Below are positions 17,688 to 26,862 of a stretch of 64,000 bases of DNA, piece by piece. A program made the translations under genes and the position numbers. The stretch's first letter is position 1; each line of letters opens with the position of its first letter. The DNA is taken from assembly GCA_021324015.1 (NCBI GenBank), contig JAJPJX010000084.1:62001-126000 (forward strand), given 5' to 3'. The notes below the pieces were generated by a model. It saw nothing but the letters and a program-made list of their open reading frames with translations, was not told the origin of the DNA and did not search any database. This DNA is from Solibacteraceae bacterium. Lineage in GTDB: Bacteria > Acidobacteriota > Terriglobia > Bryobacterales > Bryobacteraceae.

Positions 17688-18470
17688 ATGAACATTCTGT
17701 TTATTGGGGATATCTTCGCCTCCGCGGGACGCCGGATCGTAGCCGAACACTTGCAGGACATCGTCCAAACCAACCGGATCGACCTGACGATCGCCAACGC
17801 GGAGAACTCCGCGGGCGGCTTCGGGATCACCCCGGCGGTGGCCGAAGAACTGTTTTCCCTGGGAGTGGATGTTCTGACCTCCGGCAATCATGTGTGGGAT
17901 AAGAAGGAAATCCTGGATTACCTGCCACGGCAGCCCAGGTTGCTCCGGCCGCTGAATTATCCGCCGGCGGTGCCGGGAGAGGGCATGATCCGATTACGTG
18001 CACGGAACGGTGTACCGTGTGCGGTCATTAACCTACAAGGCCGAACCTACATGCCCCCCACCGACTGCCCATTCCGCAAAGCAGACGAGTTGTTGCAGGG
18101 ACTCGACCCGGAAGTGAAGGTCCGGTTCGTGGATTTTCACGCCGAAGTGACGAGCGAAAAGATGGCCATGGGGTGGTACCTGGATGGCCGGGTTTCCGCC
18201 GTTATCGGCACACACACGCACGTACCCACCGCGGACACGCGCATTTTGCCTGGCGGCACGGCCTACCAGACCGATGCGGGCATGACGGGACCGTACGAGT
18301 CCGTGATCGGCGTCCGAAAAGAAATCATCTTCGAGCGTTTCCTGACCGCCCTGCCGGCGCGCATGGAGCCGGCCCGGGGAGGGGCGGAACTGCACTCGGT
18401 GATCCTGACGGTGGATGAAGCCACCGGCAGGGCAGTGGCCCTTCGCCGGCACACGGTAAGCGGTGACTAA
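17688..18470 (+). CDS. ymdB: YmdB-family metallophosphoesterase (TIGR00282)
   Basis: A 260-residue calcineurin-like phosphodiesterase. Metal ligands lie in NILFIGDIFASAGR, ANAENSAGGFGI, TSGNHVWDKKEI, FVDFHAEVTSEKMAM and VIGTHTHVPTAD, the family pattern for a di-metal site that hydrolyses 2',3'-cyclic nucleotides and, in Bacillus, controls biofilm formation. It is often a neighbour of rny; that gene is not visible here. The physiological substrate in this lineage is unknown. Confidence 0.88.
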   Translation: MNILFIGDIFASAGRRIVAEHLQDIVQTNRIDLTIANAENSAGGFGITPAVAEELFSLGVDVLTSGNHVWDKKEILDYLPRQPRLLRPLNYPPAVPGEGMIRLRARNGVPCAVINLQGRTYMPPTDCPFRKADELLQGLDPEVKVRFVDFHAEVTSEKMAMGWYLDGRVSAVIGTHTHVPTADTRILPGGTAYQTDAGMTGPYESVIGVRKEIIFERFLTALPARMEPARGGAELHSVILTVDEATGRAVALRRHTVSGD

Positions 18471-18476
18471 CTTGGC

Positions 18477-19301
18477 ATGAACCCGGCCCTTTCTCACTCC
18501 CTCGCCGTATACGGCGCCATTCAAACCGGCGGCGGGGGCCTCTTATGCCTGGCCTTCCTGTACCTCTGGCGCAACTCGCGCGCACGGCAGTGGGCGGCCT
18601 GGTCGGGGAGCTGCGGGACGCTCGCAGCCGCGGGTTTGCTGGGTCTGCTCTATCTGGATACCGGAGCGACGCCGTGGCTGGTCGCTTTCGCTCTCCTCCA
18701 ACTGGTGTTCGCGGCGCTGCTGGCTGCCGCCTTGCGCGCCAGCGCGGCTTGGGCCCGGAATCAACGCGAACATCTGCTTGCCTTATCCACCGAGATCGAA
18801 CAGCTCAAGAGTGGAAGCCTGCGGGATCTCGACCTGGACCGGTTGACGGGGCTGTATAACCAGGCGGCGCTCTCCAAGCGCATGGAAGATCCGGCCGGTT
18901 TCCACGGCGTGGCGGCCGTCTGCGATATCGACAACTTTAAAGAGATCAATGACCGCTTCGGGCACCTGGTGGGCGACGAAACCCTGCGCAACATCGGCCA
19001 GCTATTGCGCTCGTCGATCCGTTCGGAAGACGAGGCCTTTCGCTGGGGCGGAGACGAGTTCGTGGTCCTGTTCCGCAACCAGAACCAGGATGTGGCCTGC
19101 CGGCGCATGCTGGAAGTGGAGCGCCATCTCCAGGCTTTTCAGGTACGCGGGCAGGGACTGGTGCCCATTTCCCTCAGTTGGGGCACCTGCGAGTCTGCAG
19201 GGACCCCTTTGCGCGAGACGCTGGATGCCGCCGACCGCGAGATGTACGCATCCAAGCGCCGGCGCGCCGCACAGCAAGCGGAAGACGCCGCCGGCGTTTA
19301 G
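18477..19301 (+). CDS. Membrane-anchored GGDEF diguanylate cyclase
   Basis: A 274-residue protein with three predicted membrane helices in the first 90 residues (GGGLLCLAFLYLWR, CGTLAAAGLLGLLYL, ALLQLVFAALLAAAL), a short coiled linker, and a GGDEF domain from about residue 118. The active loop reads RWGGDEFVVLF, intact, with the upstream CDIDNFKEINDRFGHLVGDE that binds metal and GTP. It should make cyclic di-GMP. I see no RxxD inhibitory site just before the loop. It starts six bases after the ymdB-like stop. Confidence 0.88.
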   Translation: MNPALSHSLAVYGAIQTGGGGLLCLAFLYLWRNSRARQWAAWSGSCGTLAAAGLLGLLYLDTGATPWLVAFALLQLVFAALLAAALRASAAWARNQREHLLALSTEIEQLKSGSLRDLDLDRLTGLYNQAALSKRMEDPAGFHGVAAVCDIDNFKEINDRFGHLVGDETLRNIGQLLRSSIRSEDEAFRWGGDEFVVLFRNQNQDVACRRMLEVERHLQAFQVRGQGLVPISLSWGTCESAGTPLRETLDAADREMYASKRRRAAQQAEDAAGV

Positions 19302-19307
19302 TGACCG

Positions 19308-22300
19308 CTACTTCACGGCGATGGTGGTTCGAATCCTCTGCGGATCGTTGCTCGGAATGCTCTGATACACTACCACGACGACCACCTGGTTGCTCGGTGC
19401 GACCGTATCGGGGATTTTCACGTTAATCTGCCACACCCCGACCAGGCCCGGCGCCAGGCCCGAATATTGGATGGCATCCGGGGGAACAAAGTCCGTACCG
19501 ATGATCACCCGCGGCTGGCTCGCCGTGGAGGTTTGCCCCTGGGCGGGGCTTCCGTCCGGCGGCGCACCACTGACGGCACCCGGCCCTGTACCGAACAACT
19601 GGATCACGGTGCCATGAGGCGCCGGGTTGCTGGAAGAGTTGACGCTGCCATCCTGATTCAGAGCCGCTACCTGGCCCGTACCGGTGCTGCCCTGGGTAAA
19701 CAAGGCCGGAGAGGACACATTCATAGGCACCTGGCTATTAAACCCCAGGACCTGACCTGTAGAGTTCTGCACCACTTGCAGATCCACCGTCCCCGACGTC
19801 GGCGCATTACTGGGCATCAGGAAGTTGATTTGGCGCGGCGACACAAAGTAGAGCGGCGCCGGCTGGCCGGCGACCAGCACGGAGATATCCGCCAGGACGG
19901 TGGGCAGCGGGAGGGGGTTCGGCAGTTGATTGAACACCAGGGTCTGCGAGCCAAACTGGTTGGGATCACTGGGCTGACAGACCTGATTCGTGCTCGGAAT
20001 GGGACAAACAGACGCCACCACGCCAGGTGCCAGTGCCCGAGTAGGCAGGAAGCTGGCTCCGTTGACCGCCAGCACCCCGGGGTAGTAAATGGTGACGCGG
20101 CTGCCCACATCCGCCAGAAACAGGTCGCCATATTGGTCCGCGGTCACGGCGAGGGGATTGGTAGGCGTCGTTATTTGGAGATCGGAGGCGAAATTGTTCA
20201 CGGGAAGGCTATCGAAGTTCGGATAGTGCACCAGGTGGGCGCCCTGCGTATCGGCGACCCAGATTTCGCCGGTCTGGGGACTGACGTAGATGCCGCGGGG
20301 ACCGCGCGCCACCCCCTGAAGAATGACCACGGCGTGCGCGTCCGCGCCGGGCTGGGCGCCGGTGGGCCCGAAGATCATTACGCGGCTGGTACCCGTATCG
20401 GCCACGTAAAGGCGGCCGTCCGTGTCGCGGGCGATGTGGTGTGGCCCGTTCATGCGGTTGTCTTCCGGAGTCTGGCTGTTCGCCGTGCGAGTGGAATTGA
20501 AATCCGGCTGTCCGAATACTTTGGAGGCGGCTTCTCCGCTGGTGTACGCACCGTTGCTGGCCGGGAAGTAGAGCACGCGATTGAAGGCCGCGTCCGATAC
20601 CAACAAGCCGTTGTTGCCTTCAAAAGCGATCCCGTACGGGTACGCCATCGTCGAACTGGTGGCAACGGCAATTTTACTGGTGAAGTTGCTCTGGCCCAGG
20701 ACCGTGTCGGCCGCCGGCAGGGCCGTCGGGTTGGCAAACGGCGTCGGGAACCGCAGGACCCGTCCGTTGCCGCTGTCGGCCACCCAGAGGTTGCCCGCTG
20801 AATCGACGGCGACTCCGGCGGGCCGGCACAAACTGCTTGCGCTAGGCCGGTCGGGATTGTTATAGGGGTAGTTGCAGTTCGACGCGGTCATATCCGGTTG
20901 GCCGATGACGATATCCGCACGTGCCCCGGCTTTGAGCGCCCGAATGTCCTTGAAGCCTAAGACACGATTGTTATAAGGATCTGCCACGTACAAATGCGGC
21001 GGGTTCGAAGACTGGTCGATCACCAGGCCCGCGTCGGCCGGGAAGCTGCCGCTGTACGCCGAGAGTTTTGCATCCACCGGGTAGGCGGCGTCCAAAACCG
21101 TGGTATTCGTCTGGCCGGTGGGGCTGGCAGGCCGGACGAAATCGAATTCGCGTCCCTCAGTCAGGTTGATGGCGTTACTGGAAAACGAGTCCTGACCCAG
21201 GACGCCGGAAGCTCCCGTGAATTGCCCGCCTTGCTGCGGCCAGAGCACCACCCGGTGATTGCCGGAATCGGCCACAAACAAGGACGAACCCACCAGGATC
21301 GCGACGGAGGGGAAGGCGAAAGTGGAAGCCGAAGGCACGGGCCGGCCGGCGTTCAGCGACGTCGTGAAGTTGTTGCTGTTCGCCGGAGTCGCTGTAAAAT
21401 CTCCGAACTGGCCGATGACCGAGGTAGCGGTCGGCGAAGGATTCGTCTGTGTCTCGGTCGGCCACTGGCTGTAGGGCGGGAAGACCAGGATGCGGCTGGC
21501 ATAAGAATCCACCACCGCCGGGTTGTTGCCGATCATGAAGACGCTCGTAGGAACCCGCAGGACGGTCTGTCCAACAGTGGAGGGAGAGGGCTGCTGCGTG
21601 CCAGAGGTCACCAACACCCCCATGACCCGCGCGGCCAACTCGCCGGACTGAACCGGCGCCGGGAAAACCAGCACGCGGCTGAGCGCCGGATCCGCGTCGG
21701 TGACAAACAGGTTGCCCGAGGGGTCGAAAGCGATTCCCTGGGGGCGCGAGAAACGGTCCTTGGCGAGCAGACCGGAGCTTCCCGAGGGCGGTGTCACCGC
21801 GGAAACGAAATCCAACTGGCCAAGGACGGCGTCGGCGGAGATTCCGTTGTTGCCTGAGGTAAGTTGGGAAGCCGGATAACGCAGCACCCGGCTGTTTCCC
21901 GTATCGGCGAACCACAGGTTGCCCTGGCTGTCGAATGCCAGGCTGGAGGCGAAGACTGTGCCGCTAGCTGAGAGCGCGATGGCGGCGGCGTTCGCCGAGG
22001 CGCCCTGATTGGCGGAGCCGGAATTGAAATTCGTCTGGCCGATCACTAAATCCGGAAGCAGATTGGAATTGGAAAAGGGCGTGGGAAAACGGAGGATGCG
22101 ATTATTTCCGCTGTCTACCACGTACAGGTTTCCGGTGCTATCCACCGCCAAACCGGTGGGGCTGCTGAAGCCGACGGGGAAGGTAGTGCCGGGCCCCTGC
22201 CGGAACGTGGTGATTTTGTCCGACTGGCCGATCACCAGGTCGGCTGGTTGGCCGCTGCGAAACCCGGTGGCATTCTTCCAGGCCAGGACGCGGTTGTTTC

Positions 22301-22529
22301 CTGTGTCGCTGACGTACAGGATGGGCGGATTCACGGTTGTGTCGACCGCGATCCCCTGGGGATCGAACAATTCCCTGCCTTCCACCAGGTTGGGGTTGAA
22401 CGTGGTGAGCGTGAGTTGTGGCTGCCCGACGACGCGCGCGGGGTTTGGATTCAGAAGCGTCTGTGCTCGGACTGTGCCAGCCGTTGCCACCACAAGACAA
22501 ACCGAAAGCGATAAAAGTTTAATATTCAT
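19308..22529 (-). CDS. Secreted NHL-repeat protein with TIGR03437-type C-terminus
   Basis: A 1073-residue exported protein with a signal peptide (MNIKLLSLSVCLVVATAGTVRAQ). It carries many NHL blades of the type NLYVVDSGNNRILRFP and GLAVDSTGNLYV, interrupted by a recurring VIGQxDF segment. The C-terminal 200 residues are the acidobacterial module (LAPGVVASVCP, VIQLFGTGPGAVSGAPPDG, YSGLAPGLVGVWQINVKIP). It is a probable cell-surface or secreted protein of unknown role and resembles the propeller protein at 13156-15051. The start at 22529 is set by the signal peptide. Confidence 0.87.
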   Translation of the reverse strand: MNIKLLSLSVCLVVATAGTVRAQTLLNPNPARVVGQPQLTLTTFNPNLVEGRELFDPQGIAVDTTVNPPILYVSDTGNNRVLAWKNATGFRSGQPADLVIGQSDKITTFRQGPGTTFPVGFSSPTGLAVDSTGNLYVVDSGNNRILRFPTPFSNSNLLPDLVIGQTNFNSGSANQGASANAAAIALSASGTVFASSLAFDSQGNLWFADTGNSRVLRYPASQLTSGNNGISADAVLGQLDFVSAVTPPSGSSGLLAKDRFSRPQGIAFDPSGNLFVTDADPALSRVLVFPAPVQSGELAARVMGVLVTSGTQQPSPSTVGQTVLRVPTSVFMIGNNPAVVDSYASRILVFPPYSQWPTETQTNPSPTATSVIGQFGDFTATPANSNNFTTSLNAGRPVPSASTFAFPSVAILVGSSLFVADSGNHRVVLWPQQGGQFTGASGVLGQDSFSSNAINLTEGREFDFVRPASPTGQTNTTVLDAAYPVDAKLSAYSGSFPADAGLVIDQSSNPPHLYVADPYNNRVLGFKDIRALKAGARADIVIGQPDMTASNCNYPYNNPDRPSASSLCRPAGVAVDSAGNLWVADSGNGRVLRFPTPFANPTALPAADTVLGQSNFTSKIAVATSSTMAYPYGIAFEGNNGLLVSDAAFNRVLYFPASNGAYTSGEAASKVFGQPDFNSTRTANSQTPEDNRMNGPHHIARDTDGRLYVADTGTSRVMIFGPTGAQPGADAHAVVILQGVARGPRGIYVSPQTGEIWVADTQGAHLVHYPNFDSLPVNNFASDLQITTPTNPLAVTADQYGDLFLADVGSRVTIYYPGVLAVNGASFLPTRALAPGVVASVCPIPSTNQVCQPSDPNQFGSQTLVFNQLPNPLPLPTVLADISVLVAGQPAPLYFVSPRQINFLMPSNAPTSGTVDLQVVQNSTGQVLGFNSQVPMNVSSPALFTQGSTGTGQVAALNQDGSVNSSSNPAPHGTVIQLFGTGPGAVSGAPPDGSPAQGQTSTASQPRVIIGTDFVPPDAIQYSGLAPGLVGVWQINVKIPDTVAPSNQVVVVVVYQSIPSNDPQRIRTTIAVK

Positions 22530-22660
22530 GGAAATCCAGGGCGGGCGCACGCGGAAGGCGCTCCTCAAAAGAATAGCAGAAGCACATGGGCCAGGGACAA
22601 ATCTTCCGGTACCATCCCGTGAGATAACGCCCCGCGCTGGAGGGTCTGATACACTGGTGC

Positions 22661-23503
22661 TTGACCCCCACGATCCTTGCCCCCAAGCTGAAGGTCTGTG
22701 CCGTGAGCTATTTAAACACCGTTCCTCTGGTGTGGGGCATGCTGCACGGCTCGCAAAAAGGATTATTCGATCTGACATTCCGCGTGCCTGCCGCGTGTGC
22801 CGACCTGGTGGCGGCCGGCCAGGCAGACATCGGCATTATTCCATCGTATGAACTAAGCCGGCACAAGCTCGGAATAGTGTCCGGCCTGGGCATCGCATGC
22901 CGCGGCCCGGTGCGCAGCATTCTGTTAGTTTCCAAGACCCCGCCGGAGGCGATTCGGACACTGGCGGCCGACAGTAGTTCGCGCACCTCCGTGGAACTGG
23001 CGCGGGTCATTCTCTCGCGGCGGTATGGAGCCGAGCCGAGGATCCACAGACATGCGCCAGATCTGGGAAACATGTTGGGGCACGCCGACGCAGCTCTGAT
23101 CATCGGAGATCCGGCGTTGCGGCTTACCCCGGAATCCCTGCCATTTCGTGTGTACGACCTGGGGCAGGAATGGATGGAACTCACCGGCCTGCCGATGGTT
23201 TTTGCGGTGTGGGCCGGCCCCCATCAGTGCCTCACACCGGCGGTGGCAGAAGCTTTTCGGGAGTCCTGCCGCTGGGGCTTAGAGCACATCGAGGACATCG
23301 TGAAGACCGAGGCCGCCCCGCGAGGCTTCCCGTCCGAACTGGTGCGCCGCTATCTGACCGAACACGTTGTCTACGAGCTGGGATTGAGAGAATACGAAGG
23401 TCTGGAAACGTATTTGCGGTATGCAGGCGGAGAGGGCCGAAACGCAGGCGACCGAGGCAAAGCCGACCCGAAGGCTGGTTTGACACCCCAGATCCGCCTT
23501 TGA
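22661..23503 (+). CDS. mqnA: Chorismate dehydratase of the futalosine menaquinone pathway
   Basis: A 280-residue periplasmic-binding-protein-like enzyme that converts chorismate to 3-enolpyruvyl-benzoate, the first step of the futalosine route. Family segments are VSYLNTVPLVWGM, ADIGIIPSYELS, RSILLVSK and LIIGDPAL, with the late DLGQEWMELTGLPMVFAVW. The start appears to be TTG at 22661 in a proper context (MTPTILAPKLKVCAVSYLN). It is the last chromosomal protein gene before the tRNA and the element. Confidence 0.92.
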   Translation: MTPTILAPKLKVCAVSYLNTVPLVWGMLHGSQKGLFDLTFRVPAACADLVAAGQADIGIIPSYELSRHKLGIVSGLGIACRGPVRSILLVSKTPPEAIRTLAADSSSRTSVELARVILSRRYGAEPRIHRHAPDLGNMLGHADAALIIGDPALRLTPESLPFRVYDLGQEWMELTGLPMVFAVWAGPHQCLTPAVAEAFRESCRWGLEHIEDIVKTEAAPRGFPSELVRRYLTEHVVYELGLREYEGLETYLRYAGGEGRNAGDRGKADPKAGLTPQIRL

Positions 23504-23525
23504 TTTAATGAAACAAGCGCACTGC

Positions 23526-23602
<77 letters not shown>

Positions 23603-23774
23603 CCCCTTTACCTCCAAATAGTTAGCCCAGTTTGTTAACGTCACGGCGATTCGTGTGCCCGCTGTGGGTCGTCGTGTTTTCCCCAACATACGCAGACACT
23701 TGCGTGTGGCCCCATTCTCCCGCCGTCGAGACGGAGAACGCCGGTGAGTGTCCCGGTGAGCGCCAGGTCGCGCC

Positions 23775-23814
23775 CGCGGCGGCGACCTCTCCGTTCTCGG
23801 CGGAGAGGGCCGCG
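23775..23814. repeat. Two-tier stem-loop in the 389-bp gap after tRNA-Asn
   Basis: The inner stem is CCTCTCCG (23786-23793) with CGGAGAGG (23801-23808), seven-base loop. The outer stem is CGCGGC (23775-23780) with GCCGCG (23809-23814), left bulge of five bases. No T-run follows, so a simple terminator is doubtful. The rest of 23601-23852 shows no convincing gene. It could be part of an attachment or regulatory region. Confidence 0.6.
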
Positions 23815-23852
23815 CCTTATTTAACACGGGGTGTTGCTCTCGGCCTGTGGGA

Positions 23853-23893
23853 GGGGTGTGCACAACTTTCGAACTTTTCGCGTATGTTTACAT
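23853..23893 (+). repeat. 41-bp dispersed element, copy A
   Basis: This segment matches 53236-53276 at 34 of 41 positions without gaps: the first 18 bases (GGGGTGTGCACAACTTTC) are identical and TTCGCGTAT recurs further on. Both copies lie in non-coding DNA, are followed 60-75 bases later by a perfect hairpin, and precede a small gene on the same strand. It may be a promoter, operator or RNA leader. Read in one frame, both copies also give similar peptides (CTTFxxFAYxxI), so a short coding sequence is not excluded. Confidence 0.6.
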
Positions 23894-23952
23894 CGGGAGA
23901 AGCGGAAGCCGATCCCACCCACCGGACAGCGGAACTACCGCAAGGCGGACTA

Positions 23953-23977
23953 CGCTGTGGGTGCTCAATCCACAGCG
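23953..23977 (+). repeat. Perfect hairpin downstream of element copy A
   Basis: CGCTGTGG (23953-23960) pairs with CCACAGCG (23970-23977) around a nine-base loop. It lies 12 bases before the TTG start of the small ORF at 23990, so it could affect its translation. Confidence 0.6.
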
Positions 23978-23989
23978 AGGTGAACCGTC

Positions 23990-24175
23990 TTGGCTGTTCC
24001 GACCGAAGATCTGCAAGCCATCGCCAGCATCCTGGCCGCCGGCTACCTGCGATGCCGCCGAACCCGGCGCGAAGATCCACTTGATAACGCGGGCACTTCA
24101 CGCCCTCATGGACACGAGGTTAACGGCCCCGAGAAAGGAGAAGGCCTTGGAAACCACGGTCCGGAAAGAGATTGA
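23990..24175 (+). CDS. Small ORF upstream of DUF2924 gene
   Basis: A possible 61-residue protein starting at TTG (AVPTEDLQAIASILAAGYLRCRR). Its last 29 bases overlap the DUF2924 gene in another frame, as in a coupled operon. The helical start (LQAIASILAAGYLR) and its position resemble small unnamed ORFs before DUF2924/recombinase pairs. The stop of the frame is reached normally. No function can be assigned, and the frame may not be translated. Confidence 0.5.
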   Translation: MAVPTEDLQAIASILAAGYLRCRRTRREDPLDNAGTSRPHGHEVNGPEKGEGLGNHGPERD

Positions 24176-24665
24176 AGCCCTCCGCAAGATGACGGTCAGC
24201 CAGCTCCGTCAGAAGCACGCCGAGGTGTTCGGCGAGGAGACACGGTCGCATCACAAGCAGCATCTGTTCCGCCGCATAGCCTGGCGGATTCAGGCGTTGG
24301 CCGAGGGCGGCCTTTCGGAGCGCGCACGCCGCCGCGCCTTGGAGATCGCCAATGATGCCGACCTGCGAGTGCGCGCTCCCAAGACGGCATTCCAACAGGA
24401 TGTTGATTTTTCGTTGAACGGCGCGGTCAACCGCCGGTTGGGAGCAGAGTCCGATCCGCGACTTCCGGCCGTCGGAGAGGAAATCGCGCGCGAGTACAAG
24501 GGCCGCAGCATCGTGGTGCGGGTCCTGGCGAGCGGCTTCGAATTCGACGGCAAGATCTACAAGTCGCTGAGCGCGATCGCCCGTGAGGTGACCGGCACCA
24601 AGTGGAATGGCTACCTCTTCTTTGGTCTGCGCGCCGGTGAAGGTGACGGCAATGAAAAACGGTAA
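24147..24665 (+). CDS. DUF2924 domain protein
   Basis: A 172-residue protein with the DUF2924 signature: MTVSQLRQKHAEVFGEETRSHHKQHLFRRIAWRIQ in the N-terminal half and REYKGRSIVVRVLASGFEFDGKIYKSLSAIAREVTGTKWNGYLFFGL at the C-terminus. The start is TTG at 24147, chosen because GAAAGGAG lies six bases upstream; an ATG at 24108 is possible. DUF2924 genes are usually found just upstream of serine recombinases, as here (14-base overlap), and may help recombinase control or DNA binding. Biochemical role unknown. Confidence 0.85.
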   Translation: METTVRKEIEALRKMTVSQLRQKHAEVFGEETRSHHKQHLFRRIAWRIQALAEGGLSERARRRALEIANDADLRVRAPKTAFQQDVDFSLNGAVNRRLGAESDPRLPAVGEEIAREYKGRSIVVRVLASGFEFDGKIYKSLSAIAREVTGTKWNGYLFFGLRAGEGDGNEKR

Positions 24666-26238
24666 CGGCAGGCGTGCCCCAGTGCTGGTGGAACCGAAAC
24701 TGAGCCAAGCGATTCGATGCGCCGTCTACACGCGGAAGTCCACCGACGAAGGCCTCCAGCAGGATTTCAACTCGCTTGACGCCCAGCGCGAGGCGGGCGA
24801 AGCCTTCGTCGCCAGCCAACGCGGGAAGGGATGGCAGTTGGTCCCCGAGCGGTTCGATGACGGCGGCTTCACCGGCGCCAATATGGAGCGCCCGGCGTTG
24901 AGACGATTGCTGGCGGCCGTCGAGGCGCGGCAGGTCAACTGCGTCGTCGTCTACAAGGTGGACCGCCTGAGCCGGTCTCTACTGGACTTTGCCAGGATGA
25001 TGGAGCTGTTCGACCGCTATGGTGCCAGCTTCGCTTCTGTGACGCAGAACTTCAACACCACGGATTCGATGGGCCGCCTGACGCTGAACATCCTCCTCTC
25101 GTTTGCCCAATTCGAACGGGAGATCATCTCGGAGCGGACGCGCGACAAGATGTGCGCGGCGCGCCGGAAGGGCAAGTGGATCGGGGGCCACCCCGTCCTT
25201 GGATACAATATCGACACGGCGGCCCGCCGCCTCGTCGTGAATCCCCAAGAGGCGCACCAAGTCCGGACCATCTTTGATCTGTATCTCGATCGCGGCGCCA
25301 TGCTGCCGGTGCTTCAGGATTTGGAGAGCCGCGGTTGGAGGACGAAGCGCTGGACCACCGGATCCGGCCAGTTTCGGGGCGGAAAGCCCTTCACGAAGAG
25401 CTTGCTCTACGGCATCCTTACAAACGCCATCTACACCGGCCGCGTGAACCACAAAGGTGTGCTCTACCCCGGCGAGCATGAGGCCATCATCGAACGGACT
25501 ACGTGGGAGCGCGTCCAAGACATATTGGACCGAAATGGCCGCACGAATGGCGGCGGCGCAAAGAACAAAGATGGCGCCCTCCTCCGCGGGCTGCTCTTCT
25601 GTGTGCCGTGCGGGGAGCCGATGTGCCACACGTATTCCGCGAAAGGCGTGAAGCGCTATCGCTATTACGTCTGCTACCGGGCCCAGCAGCGCGGTTGGAA
25701 AAACTGCAAAACAAAATCAGTGTCAGCGCCGGCGATCGAGAGCACCGTGTTGGAGGCGGTCCGGCGGCTGGGCACCGATCCCCAATTGGCTGCAGAGGTG
25801 GTTCGCCAAGCGCGAGAGCAACTGGCGCAGCGGCGGGAGCAGCGCGCGAAGGACGTCGCCGTCGCGGAAGCCGCACTCCGGCAGTTGAACGCGGAGACGA
25901 TCGAGGTCGCCGGTGACACCGCCAGGGACCCGACCGCGCGTGTGGACAGGTTGGTGGACCTGCAACGCCAGGTTCAGGAAGCCGAACATCGGCTCACCCA
26001 GCTCGCTACGGAGGGCCGGGAGATCGAAGCGGATCATATCGACGAGGCGGACGCATTGCGAGCGCTGACAGAGTTCAATCCAGTTTGGGAAGCCCTCACC
26101 ACCCGCGAGCAGGTTCGGCTGATTCAGATGCTGGTCGCCAGGGTGGGCTACGACGGGCAGACCGGCAAGGTGACCGTTGATTTCAGGTCCGCCGGCATTA
26201 AGGAGCTATGCGAAGGAGCGAGCACAACGAAAGGATGA
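24652..26238 (+). CDS. Large serine recombinase
   Basis: A 528-residue site-specific recombinase and probable integrase of the element. The N-terminal resolvase domain starts at about residue 21, with the nucleophile serine in AVYTRKSTDEG (Ser30 from the ATG at 24652) and downstream VYKVDRLSRSLLDF, LLSFAQFEREIISERTRDK. The recombinase domain runs about 180-300. A zinc ribbon with paired cysteines (FCVPCGEPMC, YYVCYR, KNCKTK) follows, then a long charged coiled coil around 400-470. The domain order matches phage integrases of this class. Confidence 0.93.
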   Translation: MKNGNGRRAPVLVEPKLSQAIRCAVYTRKSTDEGLQQDFNSLDAQREAGEAFVASQRGKGWQLVPERFDDGGFTGANMERPALRRLLAAVEARQVNCVVVYKVDRLSRSLLDFARMMELFDRYGASFASVTQNFNTTDSMGRLTLNILLSFAQFEREIISERTRDKMCAARRKGKWIGGHPVLGYNIDTAARRLVVNPQEAHQVRTIFDLYLDRGAMLPVLQDLESRGWRTKRWTTGSGQFRGGKPFTKSLLYGILTNAIYTGRVNHKGVLYPGEHEAIIERTTWERVQDILDRNGRTNGGGAKNKDGALLRGLLFCVPCGEPMCHTYSAKGVKRYRYYVCYRAQQRGWKNCKTKSVSAPAIESTVLEAVRRLGTDPQLAAEVVRQAREQLAQRREQRAKDVAVAEAALRQLNAETIEVAGDTARDPTARVDRLVDLQRQVQEAEHRLTQLATEGREIEADHIDEADALRALTEFNPVWEALTTREQVRLIQMLVARVGYDGQTGKVTVDFRSAGIKELCEGASTTKG

Positions 26239-26645
26239 CGATGGCCACCGCAAACAACCCTAGCCCATCACCGCCCGCCAGCGTGGAATTGACGATACCG
26301 GGATTCCGGCCGCCGGGCGAATCCTCGCAGGGGGAAGAGGCGTCGCCTCCGGCGCGGCTGCCGCGCGTCGCCCGGCTGATGGCACTCGCGGTCAAATACC
26401 AGGAGATGGTGGCGCGTGGCGAGCTGCGGGACTACGCCGATATCGCCCGCCTGGGGTACATTACGCGGGCGCGGGCCACGCAGGTCATGAACTTGGTGAA
26501 CCTCGCGCCGGATATCCAGGAGCAACTTCTATTCCTGACGCCAGCGGCTGAGATCACGGAACGCGAGCTCCGGGAGATCGCCGGGCTCGTGTATTGGCGG
26601 GAACAGCACTGCGCTTGGCGACGCCTCCGGCAACCGCGAGGTTAG
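26235..26645 (+). CDS. Recombinase-linked HTH (ParB/KorB-like) protein
   Basis: A 136-residue protein whose ATG overlaps the recombinase stop by four bases. The N-terminal third is proline-rich and low in complexity. The second half holds an HTH (YADIARLGYITRARATQVMNLVNLAPDIQEQLLFL) of the type seen in small ORFs that follow serine recombinases. It may regulate excision or the promoters beside it. The CTATGCAC repeats just downstream are possible binding sites. Confidence 0.75.
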   Translation: MTMATANNPSPSPPASVELTIPGFRPPGESSQGEEASPPARLPRVARLMALAVKYQEMVARGELRDYADIARLGYITRARATQVMNLVNLAPDIQEQLLFLTPAAEITERELREIAGLVYWREQHCAWRRLRQPRG

Positions 26646-26709
26646 GCGAAATGGACTTTGCACCCGTGAGCCGGTTTATAGAACCACTTGATTCTCCAGG
26701 TTTTAGCGA

Positions 26710-26765
26710 TTCTATGCACGCATTCTATGCACCTCGGCATAGAGGCTATGCACGCGCGTGCATAG
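26710..26765. repeat. CTATGCAC repeat cluster with a 20-bp perfect palindrome
   Basis: TTCTATGCAC occurs at 26710 and 26723 (13-bp step). An inverted GGCATAGAG is at 26736-26744. CTATGCACGC (26746-26755) meets GCGTGCATAG (26756-26765) in a perfect 20-bp palindrome. The cluster lies in the 217-bp gap between the convergent HTH and DUF499 genes. It looks like a protein-binding array; an attachment core is another possibility. Confidence 0.75.
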
Positions 26766-26862
26766 AGCGGAAGCGAAGCGTCAATGGCGGCGATGACCTG
26801 CGCTGCTACTAGCCCAGACTCCTTTCGCGCAGGCGGCCGCGAAAAAGGAGACCCACGCCGTT

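Noticed and set aside
23847-24146. Extended forward frame running into the DUF2924 gene from 23847
   Set aside because: Low-complexity N-terminal extension covers the hairpin and repeat; the TTG at 24147 has the better ribosome-binding site.
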